Shown in pieces: positions 1 through 10,829 of a stretch of DNA of 64,000 bases. The DNA comes from Moringa oleifera (lineage: Eukaryota; Streptophyta; Magnoliopsida; Brassicales; Moringaceae). The stretch is taken from the NCBI GenBank assembly GCA_021397835.1, contig JAJFZO010000049.1, forward strand, positions 10,742,106-10,806,105, in the 5' to 3' direction. Both the position numbers and the translations under genes were made by a program. The notes under the pieces are model-generated. The model saw only the letters and a program-made list of their open reading frames with translations. It was not told the origin of the DNA and did not search any database. Every line of letters starts with the position of its first letter. Position 1 is the first letter of the stretch.

Positions 1-42
1 AAATTCAACTAATAAATACTAAAACAAATGGTAATTATTGGA

Positions 43-1472
43 TTATAAAGTATCCACTGCTTGGAATTCAAATTTGATCTTCTTCCATACTTCACAAGCA
101 GCAGCTAGTTCAGGACTCCATTTGCTAGCCTTACGTATAATTTCATTACCCTTGTGAGCAAGATCGCATCCGTCATTACAAGCTTGTACACATGCTTCTA
201 GAGCTACTTGATTAGCTAGGGTGCACCCGATGCATTTCCCTAAGGGTGTCCTAAAGATCCTCCATCGAATTGTAGTAGGAATCATCTCTAAAGATCTCGA
301 TCAAAGCAAGCATATGCCAAACATGAAAACCTTCCAAAGCCATGGGCAGAACATCTGGTAGAGAGACCCAATCTTGAGTGAAAAAAATACCACGACTTCG
401 ATCTTTTTCAACAAAAACATCATGTAGTAAATCAACAAAGCCCAAAATGATTTCTCTTTCTCCTTCAAGTTTACCTATTACTGTACCAGTGTGAATACAA
501 TCTCCACCAGACAAATGTAAGGCTTTGACTAGTACTCGAAAGTGCATGCTATGATTCTTTTGTCTATTAATAACTGCATGCATTACGCGATGGATATGAA
601 GAAGTAGACCATTATCTGGGCAATAATGGGCCAAGCTAGTATTTGCGGTGAATCCCCCATTTAAGTAGTCATGCATTATGATAAGAACTCCTAATTCTTT
701 AACAAATACAGCCCTTTTGATAATTTCTTCGCATGTACCTGCAATAACATTCAAATAATGCCCTTTGATTTCACCTGTTTTAGCCTGTGCTTTATAAATA
801 ACTTCGGCACAAAATAAGAAACAATCTCTCCAATGCATAAATAGTTGGGAGTTCACATTCTCATCATCTTTGGTAAAATCAAGTCCATCACATAGACATT
901 CATAAACCACTCTATCGTAGTTCTTAACAGATAAACCCAATTTAGGTTTAATAATACATCCTAATAAAGGACGGCTATACTTGTTCAATTTATCTCTTTC
1001 AACATTGATACCATGAGGGGTTCCCTAGAAAGTTTTAGAATAAGTAAGAGAGATTTGCAGATCCTCTAGATGTAGAGCGCGCAGGGCTTTGGACCTAAAT
1101 ACATCACCCATAATAGAAGTAAACATGTTAGTAACAGAACCTTCTTCAAAAAGGTCTAAAGGATAAGCTACATAAGCAATAAATTGATTTTTTTCTTCAA
1201 CAATGGGCTTGATGTGGTAGCATTATCCTTTTGTAATGATCAGGGCTGGTAAGCCCATTGGTCCACACAGTTGTCCATGTACCAGTAAAAGATTCAGTAG
1301 CAATTGCGGCCCTTGCTTCCTTGAGTGGAACTCCGAGTTGAGGAGTTACCCGGAATGCTGCCAAGATATCAGTATCTTTGGTTTCATAATCAGGAGTATA
1401 ATAAGTCAATTTGTAATCTTTAACATCAGCTTTGAATCTAACACATACTTTAGTCTCTGTTTGTGGTGACAT
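43..1472 (-). pseudogene. rbcL: Plastid rbcL (Rubisco large subunit), decayed nuclear copy
   Basis: In plastids this gene encodes the catalytic subunit of Rubisco, which fixes CO2 in the stroma. The span of 1,430 nt is almost the normal 1,428 nt, from an ATG at 1472 to a TAA at 43. The active-site stretch around [11 protein letters not shown], with the carbamylated lysine, is still readable near 855-905, and the C-terminal VDTL is intact. The reading frame is broken: a one-base shift near 1215-1230, a CAG-to-TAG stop at 1025-1027, and a TGG-to-TAG stop plus another shift near 210-245. Many substitutions have the A-to-V, A-to-T, R-to-C or R-to-H form that C->T and G->A changes give. It lies head to head with atpB across a spacer, as in plastids. 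It cannot make Rubisco here. Confidence 0.97.
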
Positions 1473-2258
1473 AAGTCCCTCCCTAAAACTCATGAATTAA
1501 GAATTCTTGCAACAAAACAACAAGGTTTACTCGACATAAATTAGGAGTTAATTTAATGAAACCTTTTCACAGGAATCTTTCACAAAATTATCAACTAATA
1601 AGAATGGTTCCTTATTATACCATGATATTTGGTTCACTAAATACATCATTATTGTATATTTTTTCATATGTACAGTGGAACCTAATACTTGTTTTTCAAG
1701 TTTCTAATCCTTTGCTTTTTTTAAATCGAAATATCTAAATAATAAAAAATTCGCTCTTGACAGTAATATATGTTGTATATGTAAATCCTAGATATGAAAA
1801 TATGCAAAATTCATCCATGAAAATGAAAAAAAAAAAATAGGCATAGATATAAAGATAAAGGGATAGGCCGAGCAAGTAAATTGATACACTAAAATACAAA
1901 ATGAAATAAAAGTTAATAAGATAGAAATAATGAATCACAAATAGAGTTCACGTTCGAATTCCATAAATAATATGGAGGGTCTGGTCTTGTTTATAATGAT
2001 AAACAAATGAAAGACTTTCTTCAAGATTTTTATTCATCCACTTGATATTTTGAAAATAAGTTGGTTGAATTCAAAAATTACTTTATTGAAATTGAATAAG
2101 TAAACAATTGAATTGCACATTCGGTTGGATGGTACCCCCGAAATTGAGTGCTAACTACCATTTCTTATTGAAGTAACCCATCAACTTGCCATCGAAGATT
2201 TTTTTTATATTCAAAAAATTTTGTAACAAATTTTGACATATTATTATTTTATTATATT
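1473..2258. other. Plastid rbcL-atpB intergenic spacer copy
   Basis: This 786-bp AT-rich stretch separates divergent rbcL and atpB and corresponds to the plastid promoter-bearing spacer. Open stretches inside it are short and look like chance frames. No nuclear insertion is visible. I could not pick out intact -35/-10 boxes with confidence. Confidence 0.8.
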
Positions 2259-3735
<1,477 letters not shown>

Positions 3736-3739
<4 letters not shown>

Positions 3740-4137
3740 CCTCAAATCTTTGTGTATTGACTCTTAATCAAATTGTTTGAGATTTAGAAGTAAAAGAAAT
3801 CATTTTATCTACTAATAGTGGACAAATTGGCGAATTATCAAATCACGCACCTATTGCCACAGCTATAAATATAAGTATTTTGAGAATACGCCTTAATGAC
3901 CAATGGTTAATGATGGCTCTGATGGGTGGTTTTGCTAAAATAAGTAATAATAAAATCACTATTTTAGTAAATGATGTAGAGAAGAGTAATGACATTGATT
4001 CAGAAGAAGCTCAGAAAACTCTTGAAATAACGAAAGCTAATTTGAGGAAAGCTGAAGGCAAGAGGCAAACAATTGAGGCAAATTTAGCTGTCAGACAAGC
4101 TCGGACACAAGTCGAGGCTATTAATGCAATTTCATAA
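3736..4137 (+). pseudogene. atpE: Plastid atpE (ATP synthase CF1 epsilon), decayed copy
   Basis: In plastids the epsilon subunit regulates ATP synthase rotation. The copy keeps the usual 133-codon length (402 nt) and the ATGA overlap with atpB. One stop interrupts the N-terminal part: TGG became TGA at 3778-3780. After it the frame stays open to the natural TAA, giving a readable C-terminal part with [19 protein letters not shown]. No indel is needed to align it, so its decay is mostly by point mutation. Confidence 0.95.
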
Positions 4138-4381
4138 TTGATTGGTAAGCCCAAATAATCAAAAGAACTTCTATATAAAATAAACATAAGTTCTATTTAT
4201 AGACCTCTTTTAAATTTTCTACCACTTAAATATAATCAAGCAGAATAAGCTTCTAATATACGAAAAAAATTTTAAAATTGAAAATAAAAATAGGATAGAA
4301 AAGATACAAAATCAATAAAAGAAAAAGAAGGTAGGTAAAAAAATTTATGAGACACCATGGTCAATGGTATCTAATAAGTTC

Positions 4382-4426
<45 letters not shown>

Positions 4427-4454
4427 AATACTCTAACCACTGAGTTAAGTAGGT
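4382..4454 (-). tRNA. trnM-CAU: Plastid-type trnM-CAU (elongator) copy
   Basis: This 73-nt sequence on the minus strand folds as the plastid elongator tRNA-Met, with anticodon CAU, paired acceptor ends (ACCTACT / AGTAGGT) and an intact T arm. It sits after atpE as in plastids. I see almost no damage, so it could still fold, but nothing shows that it is transcribed. Confidence 0.93.
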
Positions 4455-4639
4455 CATTTATCATAGTAAAGAGAAACAAAATAGACACCTATCACATCAA
4501 TGGATTATAAATCCAATATTACTTATAAGCAATACCAATCAAACAGATCAAAGAGATATGATGTTGGATCATGTAATATTCATCTTGATAAGAAATTATC
4601 TACAAAATATGATAAAATAAAATATGTATCACAAACATG

Positions 4640-5325
4640 AGAGTTATCGCTCAGTTAGGTAGAGCACATTGTGTACACATGCACCAATGTATTTCAGAGG
4701 AGTCCATCATACAATCAAAAGAATTGGTTGATCTTATCTTATTGAGAAATCAATGTCTTACTCCATGACTTTTTGGGAACAAGAGAACAATAGCCTAACA
4801 AATGGTTCAGTTTGATTTTGGTGCCCTTTTAGGTGGGAGCCAAATAGAATCCGTCATTGATTTGATATATTAATAGGATGAATACTGAGTCTATTCAATG
4901 CTAGGTACAATGAGTATAAGGACCTCAAAAATTCTCTTTTCGTCCTATGGCTATGAACCTTAAGGTGTATGAGGTTTCATGTTTGATTTTTTATTCAGGA
5001 TGATAGAGACTCTATCAAACTTAGGTTGATCTAGGCCAGAAGTAAACCTACATCAAGATAACCCTTCTTTGAAACACTTTGGTAGTGCTTCGATTGTATT
5101 AGAATTCAAATAATGAATTAGAGTACGTAGAGCCATTTTCTTTTTTCTGTTAAGAGAAAATGTGGTAGACTAACTGATATAAATATAAGTTAATGAAAGA
5201 GCTCAATGCAAAAAAAAAAAAAAAAAATGCATGTCGGGTTTTTGAAAGAGTTCGAATCATTTTGATAGTAATTAGTTCGATCTCTTTTACTGAGAAGGTC
5301 CATGATTCGAATTCGTATAGCCGTA
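4640..5325 (+). pseudogene. trnV-UAC: Plastid trnV-UAC with group II intron, mutated
   Basis: The 5' exon is at 4640-4678 and the 3' exon at 5291-5325, separated by a 612-bp group II intron of normal size. The anticodon UAC is kept, but the acceptor, anticodon-stem and T-arm bases carry several changes, for example CTACGG to CCATGA in the T region. The intron body is close to plastid sequence and holds a 17-base A-run near 5211-5227. Without plastid splicing factors it would not give a tRNA in the nucleus. Confidence 0.9.
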
Positions 5326-6212
5326 GTTCTTATATTATTTTATTATTTATTTACCGATTATAAATATAATATTATTTATATTCAAATATAAAAAATTGTA
5401 TATTTTTTCTTCATTATTGTATTCTTTCTTGTTTATAACAGGTCCCTTCCGCTTGCTTGATCCATCGAAATAAAATCATTCCCATAAGCTTACTCACATG
5501 GGATCGTTCACAGCAAAACTTAAAACAAAAGTGCATTTCATTTCCATGGATCCAATCATTATATATCTCTTTCTAATCTCAGATCAACCAAAATAAAGTT
5601 CTTTAAGAATCTTCCTAGGCGGATTGATTATATATGGATTTCCTCTTTTACTGTCTACACAATCAAAGAGTTAGTGATACTTTTTTTTTTTGTATACCCA
5701 CCGAATCTTGTTGAATTTGTGGATCCAAAATTATGACGTAAATCTGGTTAAAGATAAAAACTCAAACCTAACTCAGACCTAATCGAACCTAACAATAAGC
5801 CGCATGGACCTAGGAAGGCCTTGCTGCATTTATGACGTCAGAATTTGAAAAACGAAGAGATTTTTATAAAAAAATTTCATAAACATAAGACAAATAACAT
5901 AATATTTTATTTTTATAATATAAATATAAATAATAAAAAAATTTATTTATCATTTAATAATTTTAAAATAAAAATAATTAATAATTAATATAAAAATAAT
6001 ATTATTAATACAATATAATAATAAAATAAATAAAAATGAATATAATAATAAAATAAATAAAATAAAAATAATGAAAATAGATTGAAAATAAATAATAATA
6101 TTGAAAATAGAATAAGAAATCGATTTAGAATTTCTAATTTTAATTTAAGATTTTTTAATTTCTAATACTCTAATACATATTAGAATTAAAAAAAAATAAG
6201 AATTCTATTTAG
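5326..6212. other. trnV-ndhC spacer, then AT-rich sequence replacing ndhC
   Basis: The first part (to about 5690) looks like the plastid trnV-ndhC spacer. After about 5700 I no longer recognise plastid sequence, and 5880-6200 is extremely AT-rich with simple ATAATAAAATAAATAA-like motifs. ndhC and the 5' part of ndhK, which should lie here, are absent. The stretch may be a deletion scar plus filler, or a diverged spacer. Confidence 0.5.
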
Positions 6213-6623
6213 CTTAGATTATATGAACAAATGCTTGAACCAAAGTATGTTATTGCTATGAGGGCATTTACAATTTCAAAAGGGATGTTCAGTACTGATT
6301 CATATAGTACTATTTGGAGAATTGATAAGACAATTCCTATGGATGTTTATTTGCCACGCTGTCCACTTAAACCAGATGCAGTTATAGATGCTATAACAAA
6401 ACTTCATAAGAAAATATTTCGAGAAATCTATGAAGACAGAATTCGATCTCAATAGGGGAATTAGTGTTTTGCTACCAATCATAAGTTTATTTTTGTACGC
6501 AATATGCATACTGGAAATTATGATCAAGAATTACTCTATCAACCATGATCCACTTCAAAGATCTTTACTGAAACATTTTTCAAATACAAAAGTTTAGTAT
6601 CTTCCCACGAATTAGTGAATTAG
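6213..6623 (+). pseudogene. ndhK: Plastid ndhK, 3' half only
   Basis: In plastids NdhK is an iron-sulfur subunit of the NDH complex (cyclic electron flow). Only the C-terminal part remains, beginning at about [15 protein letters not shown] and ending SSHELVN at the normal stop (6621-6623). Readable landmarks are [14 protein letters not shown] and [10 protein letters not shown]. The cysteine in the GACTITGG motif has been lost (RAFTISKG here). A stop at 6453-6455 and indels break the rest. The 5' half and ndhC upstream were lost together. Confidence 0.92.
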
Positions 6624-6716
6624 GCAAGCATTCCACAGAATAAGAAAAGAGTGAATTAATCTTATCGTAAATGTGAAATACTTATACAAAAAAAAGTGCG
6701 GTGGAAATAAAAAAAG

Positions 6717-7193
6717 ATGCACGGTCCTTTGTTTGTTTGGCTAGTCAAACACGGGCTCGTTCATTGATCTTTGGGCTTCGATTACCAAGGAATAGAGACT
6801 TTACAAATGAAACCCGAGGATTAGCATTCCATTGTTGTAATTTTATATGTATATGGTTACAATTATCTACGTTCCCAATGTGCCTATGATGTGGCACCAG
6901 GCGGACTTTTAACCAGTGTGTATCATCTTACGAGAATAGAATATGGTGTAAATCAACCGAAAGAAGTATGCATAAAAGTATTTGCTCCAAGGAGTAATCC
7001 TAGAATTCCATCTATTTTTTGGGTTTGGAAAAGTGTGAATTTTCAAGAATGGGAATCTTATGATATGTTAGGAATATCTTATGATAATCATCCACGGTTG
7101 AAACATATCTTAATGTCCGAAAGTTGGATAAGGTGGCCTTTATGTAAGTATTATATTAACCTCAATTTTTATGAAATACAAGATGCTCATTGA
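6717..7193 (+). pseudogene. ndhJ: Plastid ndhJ, full length, two stops and no indel
   Basis: In plastids NdhJ is a peripheral-arm subunit of the NDH complex. The copy has exactly 477 nt, the normal 158 codons plus stop, with one frame throughout. Two stops interrupt it: CGA to TGA at codon 17 (6765-6767) and TGG to TAG at codon 36 (6822-6824). The block from MAPGG at 6891 to the end (NFYEIQDAH) is a clean match to the family, including the [18 protein letters not shown] region. It shows decay by transitions alone, without length change. Confidence 0.96.
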
Positions 7194-7825
7194 ATGATAA
7201 CAAACCAATCTTCACTTTTACAATGACAAGGAATATTTGTACGTTCTATTCTCTTCTAGATCAAACAGAGTAATTGAGGTCTCATTCGTTTTCGTATTCT
7301 TACGAATAGACTAAAAGATTCTCAAATTTGAAAGATACGTATTTTGCATAAGCCTAGCCAATAGGATGAACTAAAAGAGTTCTGCACCATGAACTTTGTA
7401 TCGCGCACATCACTCAATGGGTTCTTGCTATAAGGTCATATAACACGGAATGAATAAATAGAATATGAAAATATGAAAGAAAAATAAATAAATGCAAGGG
7501 GATTAAATTCTATTTGTACTGTATCTAAAATGACCCTTGAACTCTAGACTTTTTTAGTTGGGGCTTTCAACCAACTAATTTAACCTTTCTAATAGGTATG
7601 AAATATTAACATTCTTGTTGAACAAGAGGAGCCACAAACAAAAAAGAAAAAATGAGGAACGATAATTGAATTTTGTCTTTTACTAGATATACATACTTTA
7701 TATACTATACTCTTTACTCATCTAAAAAAAAGGTCTACTTCCAGACACTTAGATCGATAAGTATCTGCTATGATCGATCTATATCAATTAATTTGTAGAA
7801 TAGAAACTCATACAAACTAATCCTA
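7194..7825. other. Plastid ndhJ-trnF spacer copy
   Basis: Noncoding plastid-like sequence between ndhJ and trnF-GAA, in natural order. No gene or element is recognised in it. Confidence 0.75.
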
Positions 7826-7856
7826 TGCTAAGAGCCAAATTTAAACTAGTGACACG

Positions 7857-7893
<37 letters not shown>

Positions 7894-7898
7894 ATGAC
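7826..7898 (-). tRNA. trnF-GAA: Plastid-type trnF-GAA copy, acceptor stem damaged
   Basis: This 73-nt minus-strand sequence retains the D arm, anticodon loop with GAA and variable region of plastid tRNA-Phe. Several acceptor and T-stem bases have changed (GCCAGG became GTCATG at the 5' side), so folding would be weak. It is followed by trnL-UAA as in plastids. Confidence 0.88.
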
Positions 7899-8267
7899 TA
7901 TTATCGAAGCATCATCCTCATTTTACTAGATGACTTGGATACATGTCAATTAAAACAAAAAATTATTAAATTGAAAGTCTAGACTGGGAATTTTTCGGAT
8001 CTTCAAAAAGAAGACTTGGTAAGTTTTAGTATGAATAATGATATGGATTGTGAATCATTCAGATTAGTATTCCTTGCTCAAAAATGTTCATTTGTACGTC
8101 TATCATATGTGCCACAAGACTTATAATAAGAAAAAAAAAATCTGCTTGGATACGTTTGTAAAAGAGTAGGATGAATGAAAAAGATAATAAAATTTGAATA
8201 ACTAAAAAAAAAAAAGAGAGCATAGGATAAAGATAAATAAATAGGTAGGGTGTCAAACAGACTTTTT
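7899..8267. other. trnF-trnL spacer copy
   Basis: AT-rich plastid-like spacer between trnF and the trnL-UAA 3' exon. Open frames here are low-complexity and not credible genes. Confidence 0.7.
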
Positions 8268-8343
8268 TAGGGATAAAGGGACTTGAACCCTCACGATTTT
8301 GAAAGTCGACAGATTTTCATCTCACTATAAATTGCATTGTTGT
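8268..8343 (-). pseudogene. trnL-UAA: trnL-UAA 3' exon plus start of intron, truncated
   Basis: The 50-nt 3' exon of plastid trnL-UAA is at 8268-8317 on the minus strand, followed by about 25 nt of its group I intron. The intron then stops abruptly and ndhI sequence begins at about 8344. The 5' exon is absent. This marks an LSC/SSC junction that does not exist in plastid DNA. Confidence 0.88.
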
Positions 8344-8436
8344 AATCAAATTGCTTTGGGTCGTTTACCAATGTTAATAATTGACGATTATACAATTCGA
8401 ACAATTTTGAATTCGCCTCAAAGAAAAAATAGGTAA
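8344..8436 (+). pseudogene. ndhI: Plastid ndhI, last 30 codons only
   Basis: The in-frame string starting [10 protein letters not shown] and continuing [15 protein letters not shown], then TAA at 8434-8436, is the C-terminus of the plastid NDH ferredoxin-like subunit NdhI. The 4Fe-4S cysteine motifs lie upstream in the normal gene and are missing. It is followed by ndhG and ndhE as in the SSC region. Confidence 0.88.
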
Positions 8437-8821
8437 ACCTTTTTGATTTGATTAACAAGTAATTGAAAATTACTAAGGTTCATTTTTGGTTTAAAAGAAT
8501 GAGATCTTTCTCTTTGCTCGATCAATAACTACAAATTTCAAATATAAATTGGTTGATGAGACTTATGAATTAATTTGTATTGAAAATCTATTCTATTGAT
8601 CCAATATCTTTGAAATTCTTTTGAAATATATAGGTTCAAAATACCCTTTTGAATAAAGAAAAGAAAGAACTTGTCCAATAACTGGACCTGTACTTACATT
8701 AATTCATACCCACTATATTATAATTTAATACAATTAGGAAGGTATTATAAATAAATTTCCTAGTCAGGTCAATAAGGTCATGAAAAGCATTTTGATATAT
8801 TTATCTCTTTTTTTACATCTA
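8437..8821. other. Plastid ndhI-ndhG spacer copy
   Basis: AT-rich noncoding spacer in natural SSC order. Nothing else is recognised in it. Confidence 0.7.
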
Positions 8822-9324
8822 ATGGATTTGCTTGGACCAATACATGATTTGCTTTTAGTTTTTATATGATTAGGTCTTATATTAGGAGGTCTGGGCGCGA
8901 TATTACTTACCAACCCAATTTTTTTTGCCTTTACATTAAGATTTGTTCTTGTTTATATATCCTTATTATATATTCTATCAAATTGTCATTTTGTAGCTAC
9001 TGCACAGCTCCTTATTTACGTGGGGGCCATAAATGTTTTAATCATATTTGCTGTGATGGTTCAGAATATTACACAAATTTTAATCTGTGGACAATTGGGG
9101 ATAGGATTACTTTGTTGGTTTGACATTAACTATTATTATTCTGGATACTTTATGGTACGCAGTTATTTGGACTACAAGATGAAACTAGATTCTAGGCAAG
9201 ATTTGATAAGTATAGTCAACAAATTGGAATTCATTTATCAATAGATTTTTTTCTTCCATTTGAACTCATTTCGATAATTCTTTTAGTTGCTTTGATAGGT
9301 GCAATTGTCGTGGCTTGTTAGTAA
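8822..9324 (+). pseudogene. ndhG: Plastid ndhG, internally deleted copy
   Basis: In plastids NdhG is a membrane subunit of the NDH complex. The start MDLLGPIHDL and the end near GAIVVAC are recognisable. The copy is 503 nt against about 531. Two deletions stand out: roughly 12 nt near 9056-9060 and a larger one near 9118-9130, and stops interrupt the frame early (8868-8870). A central segment ([18 protein letters not shown]) is still readable near 9011-9064. Confidence 0.93.
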
Positions 9325-9571
9325 TAAATCTTTCTCATTAGAAAGAGCAATCCAAACAAAATTTTTTTCTGTGTTATCACACCCATTTCCCTTCAATTCT
9401 ATTTGAATACTATTTATGTCAAAAATATAAATTAATTATTTTATTCGATCTATTACCCATATAGTCTTTCAATCTGTACTTGTTATATTCTAGTCAATCA
9501 AATCCGTTGAATTATTGTATTGGTCATATTGAACTAAATTAAAATTTATAACATTTATAAGGAGTTGTTCA

Positions 9572-9874
9572 GTGATGCTCAAACATGTACTTGTTTTGAG
9601 TGCGTATTTATTTTCTTTCGGTATTTATGGATTGATTATGAGTCGAAATATAGTTAGGACTCTTATGTGTCTTAAACTTATCCTGAATGCAGTTAATATG
9701 AATTTCATAACATTTTTTGATTTTTTTTAATAATTGCCAAAAAGGGATATTTTTTCAATTTTTGTTATAGCAATTGTAGCCACCGAAGCAACTATTGGAT
9801 TAGCTATTGTTTTGTTAATTTATCGTAACATAAAATCCACTCGTATCAACCAATCAACTTTGTTGAATAAGTAA
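9572..9874 (+). pseudogene. ndhE: Plastid ndhE, decayed copy
   Basis: In plastids NdhE is the small NuoK-like membrane subunit of the NDH complex. The copy has 303 nt against about 306. Its ATG has become GTG at 9572, and it reads [18 protein letters not shown] near the start and TLLNK at the end. Two stops in a row at about 9728-9733 replace part of the DFFDSRQ region, with a 3-nt loss. In plastids psaC would follow; here it does not. Confidence 0.93.
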
Positions 9875-10275
9875 CATTAAGAAAATATTCATCAATTTAA
9901 ATTAACATTTATAATACGTTTAATAGATTCATATTTGTGAAAACGTCAGAAATCGAAGTATCTTGGCCCTCTCTTATGAGTTGATCCAGAAATAAGTTGA
10001 TTAGAAAAATTACTAGTAAAGTAAATTATTGATTTATTTAGTGTTTAAATATATGATTCATTTATAAGTTTACTAGATTGAAAATTTATTAAATGAATGG
10101 AATTGGGATATGGATGGAGTATAATGAAATAGAGCCACTTTGAGGTTCCTTATGAAATGAGGCATGGAAAAAGCCACAACGAAGAAGTTCCAGGGGTTAC
10201 GAAGGAACTTCGAGTTCATATTGATCATGGGTTGAGAACGAGAATTGAACTCTATGAGATCTAATCTCCTGTTAT
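9875..10275. other. ndhE-psaC spacer fused to the IR sequence before trnN
   Basis: The left part matches the spacer after ndhE. From about 10090 the sequence is that found just upstream of trnN-GUU in the IR. psaC, ndhD, ccsA, trnL-UAG, rpl32 and ndhF, which should lie between, are missing. No coding gene remains here. Confidence 0.7.
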
Positions 10276-10343
10276 TCCTCAGTAGCTCAATGGTAGAGCG
10301 ATCGGTAACTGACTGGTCATAGGTTCGAATCCTACTTGGGGAG
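10276..10343 (+). pseudogene. trnN-GUU: trnN-GUU with deletion removing part of the anticodon arm
   Basis: Plastid tRNA-Asn is recognisable by its acceptor ends (TCCTCAG / TTGGGGAG), D arm and T arm. It is 68 nt rather than 72. About four bases around the anticodon (CTGT of GGCTGTTAAC) are gone, so the GUU loop cannot form. The D arm and variable region also carry G->A changes. Confidence 0.9.
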
Positions 10344-10757
10344 ATTTGATTCATTTCGAATTAAAGAATTCAGAATATTAGAATGAAAGGGTTCGCTTTG
10401 ACTATTAAGACTAGGTAACACGTTCCCTATTTCTATTGCATTCTATCTCGACGTATCACATTCTGTTCTGCGATATTTGAGAATTACCGTCAATATCTCG
10501 GTATAGGTCTAGGATAATCCTTTGTTCCATAGTCTTAGGGCTATTTGCAACTAGCCAATTAAGAATTATTAGATATACTAGTACTAACAAGTGCATCAAA
10601 GATGCAGTCATCAATTCTCCTAAGAGGTCACAATTACCGCGAGCAAACATATTAATTTAATGACGAGGAACGTATTCATCCCTACCGCCTCACGTCAATC
10701 CCTTGAACCTCTGATCCATTCTTATTCAATCATGGTGGGGGAGCAAGTCAAAGGGTT
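10344..10757. other. trnN-trnR spacer joined to rrn16-trnV spacer; rRNA operon deleted
   Basis: From 10344 to about 10665 this is the IR spacer after trnN. From about 10680 it is the spacer between trnV-GAC and rrn16. trnR-ACG, rrn5, rrn4.5, rrn23, trnA, trnI-GAU and rrn16 (about 7 kb) are absent. A 64-codon open stretch at 10456-10650 on the minus strand resembles no plastid protein I know and is probably chance. Confidence 0.75.
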
Positions 10758-10829
10758 TTGAAATAATTAGGCTTAAATTAATGACTTGCACCACGTCAAG
10801 GTAACACTCTACCACTGAGTTATATCCCT
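10758..10829 (-). pseudogene. trnV-GAC: trnV-GAC, mutated copy
   Basis: A 72-nt minus-strand match to plastid tRNA-Val(GAC). The 5' half and the anticodon GAC are kept. The 3' acceptor strand and T arm have at least six changes (mostly C->T and G->A), so the acceptor stem would not pair. Confidence 0.9.

Noticed and set aside
251..988. A 245-codon open frame with most of the Rubisco large-subunit barrel as a possible functional gene
   Set aside because: It is the middle of a full-length rbcL copy with a stop upstream, a stop and a shift downstream, and many changes at conserved sites.
8059..8256. A very hydrophobic short frame on the minus strand
   Set aside because: It comes from A/T-run sequence in the trnF-trnL spacer; codon content is low-complexity.
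10456..10650. A 64-residue minus-strand frame with a hydrophobic stretch, as a small membrane protein
   Set aside because: It lies in the known noncoding trnN-trnR spacer, and I know no plastid protein like it.
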